From Cymbidium sinense (taxonomy: Eukaryota > Streptophyta > Magnoliopsida > Asparagales > Orchidaceae): a stretch of 64,000 nt of DNA. A program made the translations under genes and the position numbers. This document shows, piece by piece, positions 35,185-47,599 of the stretch. The DNA lies in the NCBI GenBank assembly GCA_021442155.1, contig CM038220.1, positions 82,574,897 through 82,638,896 of the forward strand. The letters are read 5' to 3'. Below the pieces are notes generated by a model that saw only the letters and a program-made list of their open reading frames with translations, was not told the origin of the DNA and did not search any database. How positions within the stretch are numbered: position 1 is the first letter of the stretch; the number at the start of each line of letters is the position of its first letter.

Positions 35185-35640
35185 TTGATCAAGGCCCTTC
35201 TTGATCTAAAATGCTTAGCTCAATCATTGATCAGAGAGGAGGCATGTTTTCAAGAGAAGCTGGGAGTTACATTCACCAATGAAGACCTTCTTTTGGGGAC
35301 AATGGAGCATAACCGTCCCCACTACATCACAGTGAATATGGGTAGATTCAGACTCTCCAAGGTGTTAGTTGATCAATGTGCATCAGTGAATATTATGAGT
35401 CTAAAAACCCTTGCCTACTTAAGGATCGACACCTCTGAACTCTGAGTAGATCAAATGATGTTGAAAGAATTCAATGAACAAGGCGAGAGGGTTTTAGGCT
35501 CCATACTGTTACCACTAGAGATAGATAACTGAAAGATAGAAGCCAAGTTCTACATAATAGATTCAAATATATCTTTCACTTTTCTGAGCCTTAGATATAT
35601 GCAAAGAACACAATTCCATCTTCTTTGCACCAGTGCATCA
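35185..35640 (+). pseudogene. Gypsy aspartic protease remnant
   Basis: The 86-codon frame 35,185-35,445 contains HNRPHYITVNMGRFRLSKVL, then VDQCASVNIMSLKTLAYLRI, continuing past a stop with LKEFNEQGERVLGSILLPLE. This is the retropepsin region of Tat-type pol (HN.AL.V....I..I.VD.GSA.NI.PL.TL..L). The catalytic D-T/N-G-S is VDQCA here, so Gly and the Thr/Ser positions are altered and the enzyme would be dead. Confidence 0.75.
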
Positions 35641-36830
35641 TATCAAAAGAGGTGGAATTGAGTATTGTGTCAAAGGATACTTGAAGCCATTCTCAGCTAG
35701 AGAGGTTGAGATTTATGGAGATGCAACCTACTATCTTCCTCCAAACCAAAAAGTCTATTTTTGTGAACTTGGTGAAAGTTCAAAATCAAAAGAAAAAGAA
35801 ATAGAAAGAGAAAAGAAAAAAGAAAAAAGAAAAAGGAAAAGAAAAGAAAGCACAAGTGAACAAGAAACATACACCGAGGAAGAGGTAGAGATATGTTGAT
35901 TCCACCCAGTTTGTTCCTCCATATGAACACATGGGTAGGACAACTCAACCTCCACCGTGGGGAAGAGGCAAATTCGAGGCCTCCATGGAAGACCTCTTTC
36001 TCGGTGGCCACCCAATAGGAGCTATGTTCCTCACATGAGTCCCCTCCATCCACTTAGACTTAGAGTCCAGTTTGAGAGACTCATATGGTTAGCACCGCCC
36101 AACCCCTCTCTCCCTTTAGAGGTGACGTTCAAGCTACAATGGTGAAGAAGCCTCCAAGCAAAGAATGAATGTATCTCAATCATTATATAGAACAAGTAGT
36201 AGTTGGGAACTTTAGCTCTAACCACACTTTTCTTAGAAAGTTGAAGGTTTGGTAGAGGCCCCAAGTCATCAACTGATGTTCCAAGAGGTTTTGTTGAAAG
36301 CATCTTCCTCAAGTCGTGGAGCCAATGTAAAACTTGAGGATGATTCATATAAAGATTTAATACAACTATCTCTTTATTGGTATTCTCCTTGTGTTATTAA
36401 CTTAGAAAATAAGGGATTAATCCCACATACTCGGTCTAAAAATAGGTCAAACTATTTTGAAAGATTATGGGATAGCCAAAGTAGACACTCTTAATCAAGA
36501 TCAAGACTAGGATTTGGTATAGTGGGTCCAGTCGATGACGATAACCATTGCCTAGTCATCACCACTCATTTAGGGTCTGATAGGTCCTCCTCAAATCATT
36601 CTAACTCTTATGAGGAGGCATGTTTAGAAACTTCAAATCACCCAAATGAGCCTGAAGTCAAAGATGCACCACCAGAGTTTGAAGAAGAAATCACATGAAC
36701 CATTGATGAACTCAAGGAAATTAACTTAGAAATAAAAGGAGATCCACTAACGTACATCAGTTCCTTGTTGAATGAAGAAGAAATCAATGATGAAGTTATT
36801 AGTTGAGTTTAAGGAGTTTCATATGGAGTT
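35641..36830 (+). pseudogene. Protease-RT linker, Lys/Glu-rich
   Basis: The 88-codon frame 35,633-35,899 ends in a Lys/Glu/Arg run encoded by purine-rich DNA (about 35,780-35,890). The rest (to 36,830) shows scattered acidic stretches such as DAPPEFEEEIT near 36,665, as is usual before the RT of Tat elements. The antisense frames at 35,697-36,053 are artefacts of the purine run. Confidence 0.45.
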
Positions 36831-37600
36831 ATGAAGAAATGTTGTTTATTTTTTGATTTGGCAGTCCACAGCAATAGATCCTAATGCTAACCCTATCAAG
36901 CATGCTCCTAAACGCATGGGATTAGAAATTGAACAATAAGTCACTTCTAAAATTAAGAAATTGTTGATGTTGATTTTATCAGAGAAGAAAAATACCTACT
37001 TGTTAGGTCATCCCGCTTAAGAAAAGAATGGCAAATTCACATATGCATCAATTTTAGGGATCTAAACAAGGCATGTCCTAAAGATAAATTTTCACTTTCT
37101 ATACTAGAATTGATGGTGGACATTGCCTCATCTCATACAAGTATTCTTTTTTATGGATGGGTCATCTCGCTATAACCAAATCAAGATGGCCCGAGGATGA
37201 AAGAAATACCGCTTTTGCCCCCTATTGAATCTTTTGTTATAAGGTTATGCCTTTCAACCTTAAAATGCTAGTGCTACATACTAGCCCATGATTCATAAAT
37301 GAACTCATTCATCATCAATTTAAATGTTATGTTGATGATCTAGTAGTCAAGAAAATAAAAAAGGAAGACCATCTCTTTGACTTGAGAGTAGTTTTCGAAC
37401 TAAGAAAATTTAACCTTAAAATGAATCCCATGAAGTGTGCATTTGGAGTGGCTTCAGGGAAATTTTTTTGGTTTATTGTTCGACATCGGGGAATAGAGAT
37501 TGACTCCAAAAAGATCAAGGATATCTTAGAAATACCATCCCCTAAAAGTCTGACTCAACTCAGATATTTCAAGGGTGGTTGGCATATCTAAGATGCTTCA
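36830..37600 (+). pseudogene. Gypsy reverse transcriptase remnant
   Basis: Broken frames give QIHICINFRDLNKACPKDKF (about 37,030), then CYVDDLVVKK with the catalytic YVDD at 37,328-37,339. These are followed by FNLKMNPMKCAFGVASGKFF and FIVRHRGIEIDSKKIKDILE. The order and spacing match Ty3/gypsy RT (fingers, palm motif YVDD, then the KC.FG......LG..V...GI..D..K motif). Stops and frameshifts occur between every block. The third frame (37,382-37,591) is the longest open remnant. Confidence 0.88.
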
Positions 37601-38100
37601 TATCCAACCTATCAGGAAGATGTCACCATTCTCGCACTTATCAAAAGAATGCCAAGTTCGTGGGATGACAAGTGCGATGCCTTTGAAGACATCAAGCACT
37701 ACGATGATGTCGCTAGTTTTAGTTTCTATCCCGCAAGCCATTGATCCGCACTCCTGCATTAGATGACTCGATGTATTGTTGGCTCAAGACAATGTTGAGG
37801 GAAAAGAAAATGCCCTCTACTACCTTAGTCATTATCTAATCCCTACCAAGGCAAACTACCCACCTATTGAGAAGCACTGCCTAGCTTAAATCTTTGCATA
37901 CCAAAAGCTACGGCCCTACATGCTTTCTCATGAGGTGAATCTGATCTCTAGAATTAATCCACTGCATTATCTCATGACACAGATAATGTTATCTGGATGA
38001 TTGGCACGATGGTCCATGATTTTAATGCGTCAGACTGCACTCTTCATACATGGAAGGACAGAAAAAAGCAGATTTCTTAGAGCACACCCACTTTTATGAT
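37601..38100 (+). pseudogene. Gypsy RNase H (first) remnant
   Basis: After RT the plus strand gives ISNLSGRCHHSRTYQKNAKF-like connection sequence, DAFEDIKHYDDVAS in frame pieces, then VLLAQDNVEGKENALYYLSH, ANYPPIEKHCLA, FAYQKLRPYMLSHEVNLISR and LARWSMI. This is the usual RNase H/tether order of Tat elements. Several stops. Confidence 0.75.
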
Positions 38101-38147
38101 TCTCCACTTAGTGATGACCTCTGAACAAATCATGAACATAGGGACAC

Positions 38148-38780
38148 TTGCATTCACCATTGAGAGATGTATATCGGCGGTGCTTTTCCTCTCAAAAGGA
38201 GAAGTCCCAGATCTACTCTTCCATGGAAGGTGTAGGAGTAGTTCTCCTAACTCTGTACCATGATGTAATGAGATTCTCATATCATCTATCCAATCTATGC
38301 ACCAACAATGAAGTTGAATATGAGGGTATGATTGCTAGTCTGGAGTTAGTTATTACATTATGCATCCAGAGTGTCAGCATCTTTTGGAATTCTCAGTTCA
38401 TCTTCAACCAAATTATTAGATCCTATAAAGCTCTAAAGCATAAGCTCCATCATTACCACAAGTACACCATGGAGTTGTTGGCCCATATCCTAGAGGTCAC
38501 TATCTACAAGATTCCTCGAGGTGATAATGTTATAAAAGATGCATTGGCCAAGCTCGCCAAGGAGTTGGCATGCCCGAAAGATGAGTCCATTTCAATAAGG
38601 GTTCAAAATAGACAAGTTTTATCCCTTATTGATGTTGAACTCATTGATAGACTCTCTTTTGAAGGGGAGGTTACCGTTTCCAAAAAGGAGGATGAGTTAG
38701 ATTGGAGGCAACCATTCATGGATTACTTAAACATGGGAAAACTACCTCAAGATAAGTCATTTGCTTATCAGTTGAAATAA
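38148..38780 (+). pseudogene. Second (archaeal-like) RNase H, open for 210 codons
   Basis: The longest open frame in the window. Residues 26-140 hold the additional RNase H typical of the Tat lineage: EGVGVVLL (27-34), LCTNNEVEYEGMIASLELVI (50-69), FWNSQFIFNQIIRSYKALKH (79-98) and KIPRGDNVIKDALAKLAKEL (121-140). Residues 141-210 are the linker to integrase. The Asp normally in GDSQL is Asn (WNSQ, residue 81) and the DG at the start is EG, so catalysis is probably lost even though the frame is open. It sits between the first RNase H and integrase, as expected. The ATG at 38,148 is arbitrary, since the natural protein is part of a polyprotein. Confidence 0.85.
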
Positions 38781-39620
38781 AGGGCTCTCTTCTACACTCT
38801 CGGGGATGGCACTTTATAGCCATGATCTTTCAATCATATGTGGTTATGTTATTTAGCCAAACATGAAGCCCATAAGATCGTAACCGAGGTACACTCAAGT
38901 TTATGGAGCTCACCAGTCCGTCTGAAGATAAAAGCCAAGATCAAAAGACTAAGATACTACTGGTCCGTGATGATTACAGATTGCATGGATGTAGCTAGGA
39001 GGTGCCACCAATGTTAGGTGAATGGTGTGGTCTTGCATCAACCACCTAATATTCTACATTTTTGTTTTGGCCTCATGGCCATTTGAGTGTTGGGGCACTA
39101 ACATAGTGGGTTCGATTGATCCTCCTTCTTCCAAGGGTCACCGGTTCATTCTAGCTACCAACAACTACTTTTTCAAGTGGGCGAAGGAAACCCCACTTAG
39201 AGAGGTCACAGCTCAGCATGTGCTCCAATTTTTTAAGAACCATATCATATATCGGTTCGGGGTGCCTCGACGAATTATATCAGATAATGGCACTGCATTC
39301 AAGAGCACCAAAATCAACAGCTTTTCCCAAAGACACAACATAGATTGGAGATACTCCACCATCTACTACCCATGACAAAACAATCTAGCAGAAGCATTAA
39401 ACAAAACTCACATCCAAATATTGAAGAAGCCACTCGATGACAACAAAAGAGTGGTAATGGTCAGCTTGGTTGCAGGGCCTACCCACACCACATAGAACTC
39501 AACTCAATCTACCCCATTTTCCTTAATGTATGTCAAGCCATTCTACCATTAGAAGTTAAACTCCCATCACTAAAGATAGTTGTGGGTAGTAAGATTACTA
39601 CATAGTAGAATGCCAAGTCA
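38781..39620 (+). pseudogene. Gypsy integrase remnant
   Basis: The HHCC zinc region (EAHKIVTEVHSSLWSSPVRL, then MDVARRCHQC at about 38,870-39,015) is followed by the core in the 117-codon frame 39,022-39,375: WGTNIVGSIDPPSSKGHRFI, FKWAKETPLREVTAQHVLQF, IIYRFGVPRRIISDNGTAFK, RYSTIYYP. The second Asp (SDNG) is present. The first is Asn (GTNI, where GTD or GID is usual). A stop follows YYP, and the C-terminal part (VSLVAGPTHTT, KPFYH) is scrambled up to the LTR. Non-functional. Confidence 0.87.
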
Positions 39621-42600
39621 AGAAGAAGAGCTCAAAAGGTTTGGAGGAGAGACTGGTGTGTTATTTATAGGATTGTGGTTGAGTTGGACACCACGTAGAT
39701 CTGTAATGTACTTATTAGGGTGATCGGGTATGAGATTAAGGAATGATGTACTATCTCGACAGACAAAAGTCACCATCTTACAATTGACCTAATCACTTAA
39801 TAAAGACTCTTAAGGATAATGGGTCTTCGAATGTACTAGACATCTTTCCTCTACTTTACATAGAAAAGTAAAGTAGGGTTTATTTTAAATTGGGTTCGTT
39901 AAGTTCCCTATGGAGGCAAGCCTCTATAGTTAATTACATCCTAAGGAATGAGATTCCTTAGGAATACTCTCGATTAAGGTAAATGATCGTTGTCTCCAAA
40001 GATGTCAAAGATAGGACTATCAATCAATTGGTTATTTTTTAGAAAATCAAGTGGGATTGATCAAAAGGAGGAAGTTATTATCAAAACCAAAGGAAAATGA
40101 ATAGGAGATGCTCATGTTACTAGGAAGCCTAGTGAGCATCCCAAACTACCCTATGGTTGGGCTTTATATTTTTGAATTTGAGAAGAATTATATGTTTTGA
40201 GTTCAATTTTTATTAGAAATCTAGAGCTTACAATTCCACAACACAAGATTATAGAAATGTCTAAGAGGTGAGAATTTATGCCAGAGCGTGAAGAAAACCA
40301 AACCGTGATCCTAAATCTAGGGAGCTTTGGCGAGGGCTAAAGCCCAACCTAAATCTAAGGCATATGGTTTACCTCCACAAGAGAGGATAAACTACCTGAC
40401 TATTGGACTAACAACCATCTGGGGGTGGCCACCAACTAACTCTTCTTACAATTTTAAATATATGTAGGCAAGTCTTATGCTTTGCAAGATAGCTAGGCTA
40501 TTGTTTACTTTAGAAAGGAGACTAAGTCCTTAAACTCACTCTCTAAGAGACTAGATCATGAAGGGCATGAATGATGACTTAATCTAATGCAAATTTTGTT
40601 AAGTTTTATTTTGATTTTTGGACATTATTATTTGACACAGGCTATGGGATTTTATATGCCTAATGCATGAGAAGATTGGTTATGGGCCAAAATCAAAAAG
40701 AAGAAGGTGTGTTTCCACCATGGCTCTCAAAGGTCAAGCTATTTTCTCTAGCAAAGGTGGAAGCCCTCCTTTAGTAAGAGTGAAGCAATATGATTTATGC
40801 ATGATGTGAGACATACAACATCCAACTAAGGGGTTGTTAAATATTTTATTATCTTGATTTATATCCTAGGCTTTAGGTGAGGTTAAGAGTTATTTAATTT
40901 AATTTTGAGTTAATTAATTGGATAAAAAATTTATTTTTCCCTAAGAGCCTAATCGCATCCAGGCCATTCGACAACTATCAAATAATTAAGAAACTAGGGA
41001 GATCATGCCATCCTATTTGCGCAATAATAAATAAAACATCAATCAATTTATAAAATTAGCGTAAAAGAATAAGAGGCCTGATGTGGTTGGGTTCCACCAC
41101 ACAACCCAAAAAAGGAAAATGGGTAGTTGAGATCTACCCTTATATAACCCAAATTATAAATGAATAATTACAATTAAAAGGAATTCATGTTATGGGAGTC
41201 TTCATTCTTCATCCTTCATTCTTCATTTTGATTTGTTTCTTTTCTTCCTTTTGGCTTGATTGGAATATGGTTGCTCCAAAGGCATCACATGGTGCATAGG
41301 ACTTTGTTTTATGACCAATGTTGATCCTAATCCCCATAAAATTCATTCCAAATCTTAATTGCAAAATTTACATCAAAATGGGAAAGGTAAATCTAACTAA
41401 ACATGTAAAACAAATCTTAGTTAAATATACCACACAACACAAGCAATTATATGAATAAGTTGAACTTAGCACCCCACATATGGGTAACCAAGTCCACCTT
41501 TCCTAGTTTGGATTATTTTTAGGGGTATAAGCAACCTGCATAATAAAAGTATTTATATTTTCATTACAGCACCCCTTAAGCATAATCCCCTACAGAAGAC
41601 ATGATTAGGCTAAGATCGCCTTATCATCTAGTCTACGCACATACACCCTAACATCTAGTCTAAAAACATTACATCATAAAATAAAATCAGGCATCAAACA
41701 ATGCATCGCCCTAACATAGAGCTAGAAATGGTGACTTAGCCTAATATGTGTGCCATTAAAGGCTTGTGTGGCATGTCTTAGCTAGGCTTTAAGATTAGAA
41801 TTTTCTAAGTGTGAGAGGTTTAACTTAGAGGGTGGTTTCAGTTTAAGTGATTTTAGTTGATGATTTGATTTGGTTTGAATGAACCAACACTTAGTGACTA
41901 AATGTTATGAAGAGAAGAAAAGAGTGGAGAACTCTCTTTCATCCCTACCTTAAAGCATTTCTAAGGTAGATTCATTAATGGATTTCCTTTAGTGAATGAT
42001 TTATTATGTATTTTAATTGATCCTAAGCTTTCAAGTGAGTGGCCTCTCAAGATTAGTTAGGGTGGATTACTATCACATAACACACACTCATTCATTTATT
42101 TGACCATGTATACCATGCATATGAATAATCCTAAGCATAGCTATACATGCAATCCAAATCTTAGCACATATTGTTGATGGATGCAAAGAGATATGGTTTG
42201 AAAATCAGATATTCCATGAATGCATGTCTTTATTATGTAGAAAAGAGAGACTCTTTTATCCACTAGCTAAATGCACATCCACATGTATATAAGTTATAAT
42301 TGAGAACGGCACCATTATTTTTTACACCAGGAGCGTAAGGTACAAGACCTACTTGGGGCTACCTAAAGCCTTGCCGGGATGTCCAGACTAATATACCACT
42401 TTTCTTAAATACATGTTAATGTACAAAAAGAACCAAATGGATGAAGAATCATGATAGAGATTTATGTTTGATTTGAATGTAAGATTTACATGTGTAATAT
42501 GAAGGTCCTTTCTAAGTCTTAATATAGAGATGCATAGGAATAGATTTAGGCAAATGTTGAATTCTTTTCAAATGAATTATACACTTGCAAATCCTATGTA

Positions 42601-44093
42601 AATCCATACTAAGAGTAGGAAAGAGAACTTCATAATACACGTCTTGTGCTACCATCACATGTAAGCTTATGAATATTCATAACTAGCATAACTTCATTTA
42701 TAATTTTGGATTTATAAGTTTTGAAAAGTAATTCTTGATTTTATAATGATAATAGCCACTAATATTTTTAATTTTAGCTAACACATACAATTTGACATAA
42801 AGAAAACATTTTCTTTAATTAATTTTTTAAAAAATGAATGCATGATTTCATATGGCAAGCAATATTTAGCATGATTGGAATGAAATAAAGGAATATAAGC
42901 ACATGACTTCATTCATCCAAATTAATTCCTAAGGACAATCCTAAAAAATAAGATCATTTAAAATGATTCAAAATTCTTTAAGGAGATTTTTATTTTTGAA
43001 TTTGATTTGACTTAGGAAATGTGAGAGAGGTTTGCTAATCCTAACCCATTGCCCCATGTATGAATTGGTTTAGTTTAATTTAGAATAATTAAGTTGATTT
43101 TATATTTTGATTAAGTTAAGAATTAAAAATCCATTAATTATGCCTTACCTATACCACTTTAGCATAATTATCCAAGTAATTATGAGCCAACATATGATAT
43201 GCAACCACATGTAAATTAAATCAAAATGCACCAAAGAAATAAAGGGTCCTTGCAATTGGCTCCCAATTGGTTAATTAAGCTAAATGGTTTAATTAAGTAC
43301 TTTTTATAACTCTCCTACACATGTAGTTTGATTATAATTTCCTTTGGAAAACTCTTAGGTTATTGAACACCTAAAGATCTACCCAAGAATTGAATGATTA
43401 AGTTCTGGAATGATTTGGTTTTGAATTTGATTAATTGAATTAATTAATGAAGTGATTAGGCCATTAATTAATTACAACTTAATTAAGTGTTTATCCAAAT
43501 GAAATAGACTTAGGGGAAATGATTGGAAATGAAGTCCTAATCTCATTCCCTAAATCCATTCATTGTTTAATGATGATTAGCAAGCTTATTTAATGAATTT
43601 ATCACTATTTAACATGTTAATTAATAATTTAATTAATTAAGAAAGTGATTAGGGATGAAATAAGTAATTCCCCTAATTAATCAAATAATAAATTCCAAGA
43701 AAATCATGGGAGACAGAGGTCATCCCACCAATTAATCTCAAAAGTTTGAGTTAATGGCTGATTAATTAGAGTAATTAATTAATTATATTTCTAATAAAAC
43801 TTAAATTGAGTTAAAATCACTATTCAAAAATAATTAATTTTAATTTTATATTATTCTTCTCTAAATTATCTTTAAAATGAACCTGAGTTTGCATTTTTTT
43901 GGATATTTCTATAATTAGTTATGAATTTTAGAAGTTTAAGCATTAAAATTAAAACTAATTAAGCCCACTAACCCCTAATCCCATCGGGCCACATGGAGGC
44001 TAACGCGGTACGCTTTCAACATAGCATGATGGGATAGGTTATTTAAGTTATCACATCCGTCTGCTAAGTCACTGGACGCCGCTTTCTTTCCGA

Positions 44094-44108
44094 CCGATCT
44101 AAGATCGG
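44094..44108. promoter_or_regulatory. Conserved LTR palindrome CCGATC-TAA-GATCGG
   Basis: Counterpart of the site at 25,753-25,767. The stems are identical and only one loop base differs. Confidence 0.4.
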
Positions 44109-45269
44109 ATGATTAGATTAATCCCGTGGTTTAGTTTTAAATCAAAGGGAATCTAGCATGATCTAATCATAGCAGTCCATTCCAATCATGCAGAACGGAT
44201 GGCATGTGATCCTTCTCCTTCACAGGCGATGAGAGACGAACACCATTCATCTCTCCCCGTTCAATTCAAGCTCACTCAAGATCAAATTGGGATCAAAATG
44301 ATCTCACACCTTCGGAAGGAGGGGGATGCACATCTAATGGTCAAGATCCAATAGGGTGACACTTTTCTTCAAAAAGGACCAAGCAAATTTTCCGAGGCTA
44401 CGCTTAAGAAATTACCTGAGGCTATCACGATGCTTTCAACGAGGAGGTAGCTTGCCTAGTAGAGACCTGCTGAAGGAATTAGGTCTTGATTTGAAGTGGA
44501 TGGTTTGATTGACCAAGCTCCCCTTCAATGGAGACCGACTTTGATCGAAGTGATGCTTCCCGTGGCTTGGAGACTTGGGAAATGACTTGGTTGAGCTCAA
44601 CGAAGTCCACTAATGGTGTGTGCAAGGTTAATTTGGTTTTGATGGAGAATTGGATGAGTTGAGCTTAGGATTGATCTCGCCTATTTTGGCTTTGAGTGAA
44701 ACCAAGAATGGGATATCAATGGAGCTTGGGAATGACTTGGAAAATCTTGGGAGGTTTGATCAATCACCATAGCTGGAAATGAGTGCTTGTCATTTGAGTG
44801 AGAATGAGGGGGAGTATATCTCCCCCCTCCTTGGATCGGACGGTGATGTGCTATTTTGCCATTTTTTATCAATGACAAGGATTGGAAGCATGATTTCAGC
44901 TGCCAATCACCCCACATGGGTCATTTTGAGTAGTGGAGGGAAGGAGAGTGGGTTCTCATGTGCTATGTGAGTGCATTTGGAATTCCAAGTGTTCAACTTC
45001 CATTGTTGAGGTCAGTTTGGCCTTGGCTTGGGTCATGGCCGACCCAAGCTCATTGAGTCATGTTCACCACCTCCCTTGGTGCCCATGTGGACCAATGGAA
45101 GGATGCCAAGTGGCCTTGAGAGAGAAATGACCAAATTCCAAGTGAATTTAGTCATAGGATACCCATTGACCTAAGGGCAAAGTGGTCATTTGGCCATGAT
45201 TTTGATTTGGACAGATTTTAAATGATTCAAAAATGGGTTGGGCCAAATTTCAAGTGATTTTGAGTTCAT

Positions 45270-45790
45270 TTGATTTGATTTGGTTCAATTTGATCCATTC
45301 AGTCAAGTTAAATTAAGTTAGGTTGACCAATTGGTCAAATTGGGTCAAACCATGAGGTAAAGTTCAAATGATCATTTAGATCCTTTATTTTTTTGGTTCA
45401 ATTTAATTTAGATTTAGTTTTGGTTAATATAGGTTCATTTAGATCAAATAGGTCAAGTTGACTAATTTGACCCATTTGACCCAATTGGGTTTGGTCATGG
45501 GTTGGTTTAGGCTTGGTTGATCATTTGAAATGTATTGCAAGCTTTTATTTTAATCAATTTTGATTTGGTTTGATTTCAAGTTGATTTGACCTTTTAGGAC
45601 AAGTTGAGTTCATGGTCAATTGGCTAGTTGTCTAATTGGTCAATTGAAGCTTTGGTAAAGTTCAACAAGTGATTTGAAATGAATTTGGACCATTGGTTGC
45701 AATCAATTTAGCTTAGAACAAGATTTGACCCATTTTGACTTTTTAGGTCAATTTAGGTCAAGTGGCCAATTAGGCTTGGTTTGGCTCAAT
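45270..45790 (+). repeat. GGTCAA/TTGACC-dense tract in 3' LTR
   Basis: Same motif family as 26,680-27,800, shorter and more decayed, ending at the inverted junction. Confidence 0.6.
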
Positions 45791-45819
45791 CCTTTGAATT
45801 TTAATATATAAAGACCAAC

Positions 45820-46312
45820 CATAGGATAGATTACCAACCATAGGATAGATTAGAGTACTCACTAGGCTTCCTAGTATCATGAGCGCTCCCTACTCATTTC
45901 CCTTGGTTTTGATAAGAACTCTTCCCCTTTTAATCTCTCCCACTTGATTTTCAAAAAATATAACTAATACTTGATAGTCATATCTTTGAATTCTTTCGAG
46001 ATAAGAATTGCCTACTTTAATCAAGAGTATTCTTAAGGGATTCATTTCCCTTATGAAGTAATTAACTATGGAGGCTTACCTCCATTGGGAATTTAATGAA
46101 TCTAGTTTAAATATACCCTACTTTACTTTTCCTTAAAAGTCGTGGAAAAATCTCTAGTATTCAAGACCCATCATGCCTTAGGAGTCCTCATTAGATGATT
46201 ATGTCTATTATAGGGTAGTGACTTCTATCTCTTGAGATAGTATATTATTCCTTAATGTCATACCCGATCATACTAATGAGTACATCTGTAGATCTGCGCA
46301 GTGTCCCCTCAC
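45820..46312 (-). mobile_element. Start of an LTR in reverse orientation
   Basis: Its reverse complement aligns closely with 39,680-40,170 (TGTACTCATTAGTATGATCG against TGTACTTATTAGGGTGATCG; the GGAGGTAAGCCTCCATAGTT block; CTAGGAAGCCTAGTGAG). At the truncated end the segment ACCATAGGATAGATTA is duplicated in tandem (about 45,817-45,850). It belongs to the minus-strand element whose integrase lies at 47,140-47,590. Confidence 0.8.
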
Positions 46313-47139
46313 ACAAACACACCCAACATAAATATAAACACCACAAGGCTTATTGAGTTTGACCGTTAGAACCTACTCGAATCTTCAACTTAAGTTGTGA
46401 TGGGTTGGTGATTTGGTTATCAGACTAAGGAACATGGGTTCTTTCAATATGGCCTTTTCTTATGATTTATTGAATGAGGAGAGCATCAGCAACTTAACCA
46501 TTTATGGGTGGTTGAGTTCAACCTTTAGAACCCATCTATGTCCTAAACTTCGTGATATGAGGTTGATGTTTTCAAACTTAGTTGAAGCTTCCAAAATTGG
46601 GTGTTTTGCTGACTTGACCTTGGACATTTGATTAATCTTAAAAAAAAGTTTTTTCTTGATATTTAGAGTTGTCTTTTCATACGTAGAAATAGATTCTTTT
46701 TGTTTCTGTAAGAACATGCAACTTAACAATAACAATTATGGATATATTCAAGGATTTTGGTATAAAGCTTGATGTCAACTTGAACTAGAATATATTCAAA
46801 GATCTCATCTTATAACATAATTTTAACTTGGCTAATTATCTAAAAATGTTCCCTATATTGCAGGGAAAATTCTAAAGCACTTTGAAAAACCTCTAAAATA
46901 ATTTAAAATAATATATCAATGCATGAGTTGATACATGCGATCTTAAGAGGGTTTTAACATGTAACATTGATTTTATCTATGTATAAAGATCTAAAAATGC
47001 CCTCGTAATAGAGAACTTTTAGAAATTTTTTTTTGAGTAAATATATTTATTTAGATCTCGCATGAAGCACAATGTCAACCTAAATAAATATATGAAAAAT
47101 ATCCCCTATCTTCAGGGATTTTATCAATTGAGAATGTAT
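46313..47139 (-). other. 3' untranslated region between integrase and LTR of the minus-strand element
   Basis: No coding similarity. Contains a degenerate internal duplication (TTGAGTTTGACCGTTAGAAC near 46,355 and TTGAGTTCAACCTTTAGAAC near 46,512). The plus frame at 46,413-46,631 crosses it and is not credible. Confidence 0.5.
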
Positions 47140-47590
47140 TTATCATATCTAAATACTTTTTAGGTATCGACCATTAATTGGTGTCATTGGCCTTTCTCCA
47201 TTTAGATCAATGAGTTAGTATGCCCCTCCTTGATACACCTTTTTGATAACAAAAGGGCCCTCCATTAGGCTCAAATTTGCCACCAATTCTTCGATTAGAA
47301 TAATTTTTCTTTTCAACACAAGGACCATTTCTCCTTCTTGAAAAGTTTATGTATGATCGAATGCTTTGGACATCCTTGCTCGGTAGACTTCTAAATTTTG
47401 TTGAGCTTGGAGCCTGACCTCATTAAGCGCATCAAGCTCTTCCATCCGTAAATAGACATTCTCATCTTAGGTAAGATCATGTTGAATGGCTATTAGAAGT
47501 GAATGTAGTTTAACTTCAAGTGGCAAGACTACTTCAGCTCCAAATATTAGTGCATGAGGAGTAGATTTTATGGGAGTATATTCCAAATGT
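47140..47590 (-). pseudogene. Gypsy integrase C-terminal domain remnant
   Basis: The minus strand reads STPHALIFGAEVVLPLEVKL from about 47,570, then MEELDALNEVRLQAQQNLEV, YRARMSKAFDHT, FQEGEMVLVLKRKI, SLMEGPFVIKKVYQGGAY and RPMTPINGRYLKKYL at about 47,150. This is the classic integrase tail of Tat/Athila-type gypsy elements (P..L.YG.E.VLP.E, L..LDE.R..A..NL..YQ.R, F..GD.VL, GPF.......GAY.L, NG..LK.YY). A few in-frame stops are present. The catalytic core upstream is missing, replaced by unrelated sequence at 47,600. Confidence 0.88.
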
Positions 47591-47599
47591 CATGTCATT

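Larger units (their letters stand above)
39680..45800 (+). mobile_element. 3' LTR copy of the giant Tat/Ogre-type gypsy element
   Basis: It starts at about TGAGTTGGACACC, just after the integrase tail, and aligns through its length with 22,440-27,480 while keeping a 1.1-kb block (39,880-41,040) missing in the 5' copy. It breaks off at about 45,800, at the point equivalent to 27,480, where an inverted LTR start begins. The missing last 1.5 kb is therefore deleted or replaced. Frames at 44,681-45,130 lie in the GC-richer part and are paired sense/antisense; I do not accept them as genes. Confidence 0.65.

Noticed and set aside
35697..36053. Antisense frames rich in Phe/Leu/Ser that look like membrane proteins
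   Set aside because: They are the complement of the purine-rich Lys/Glu linker of the gypsy polyprotein.
44681..45130. Overlapping sense/antisense frames in a GC-richer stretch
   Set aside because: Non-coding LTR sequence; no domain recognised.
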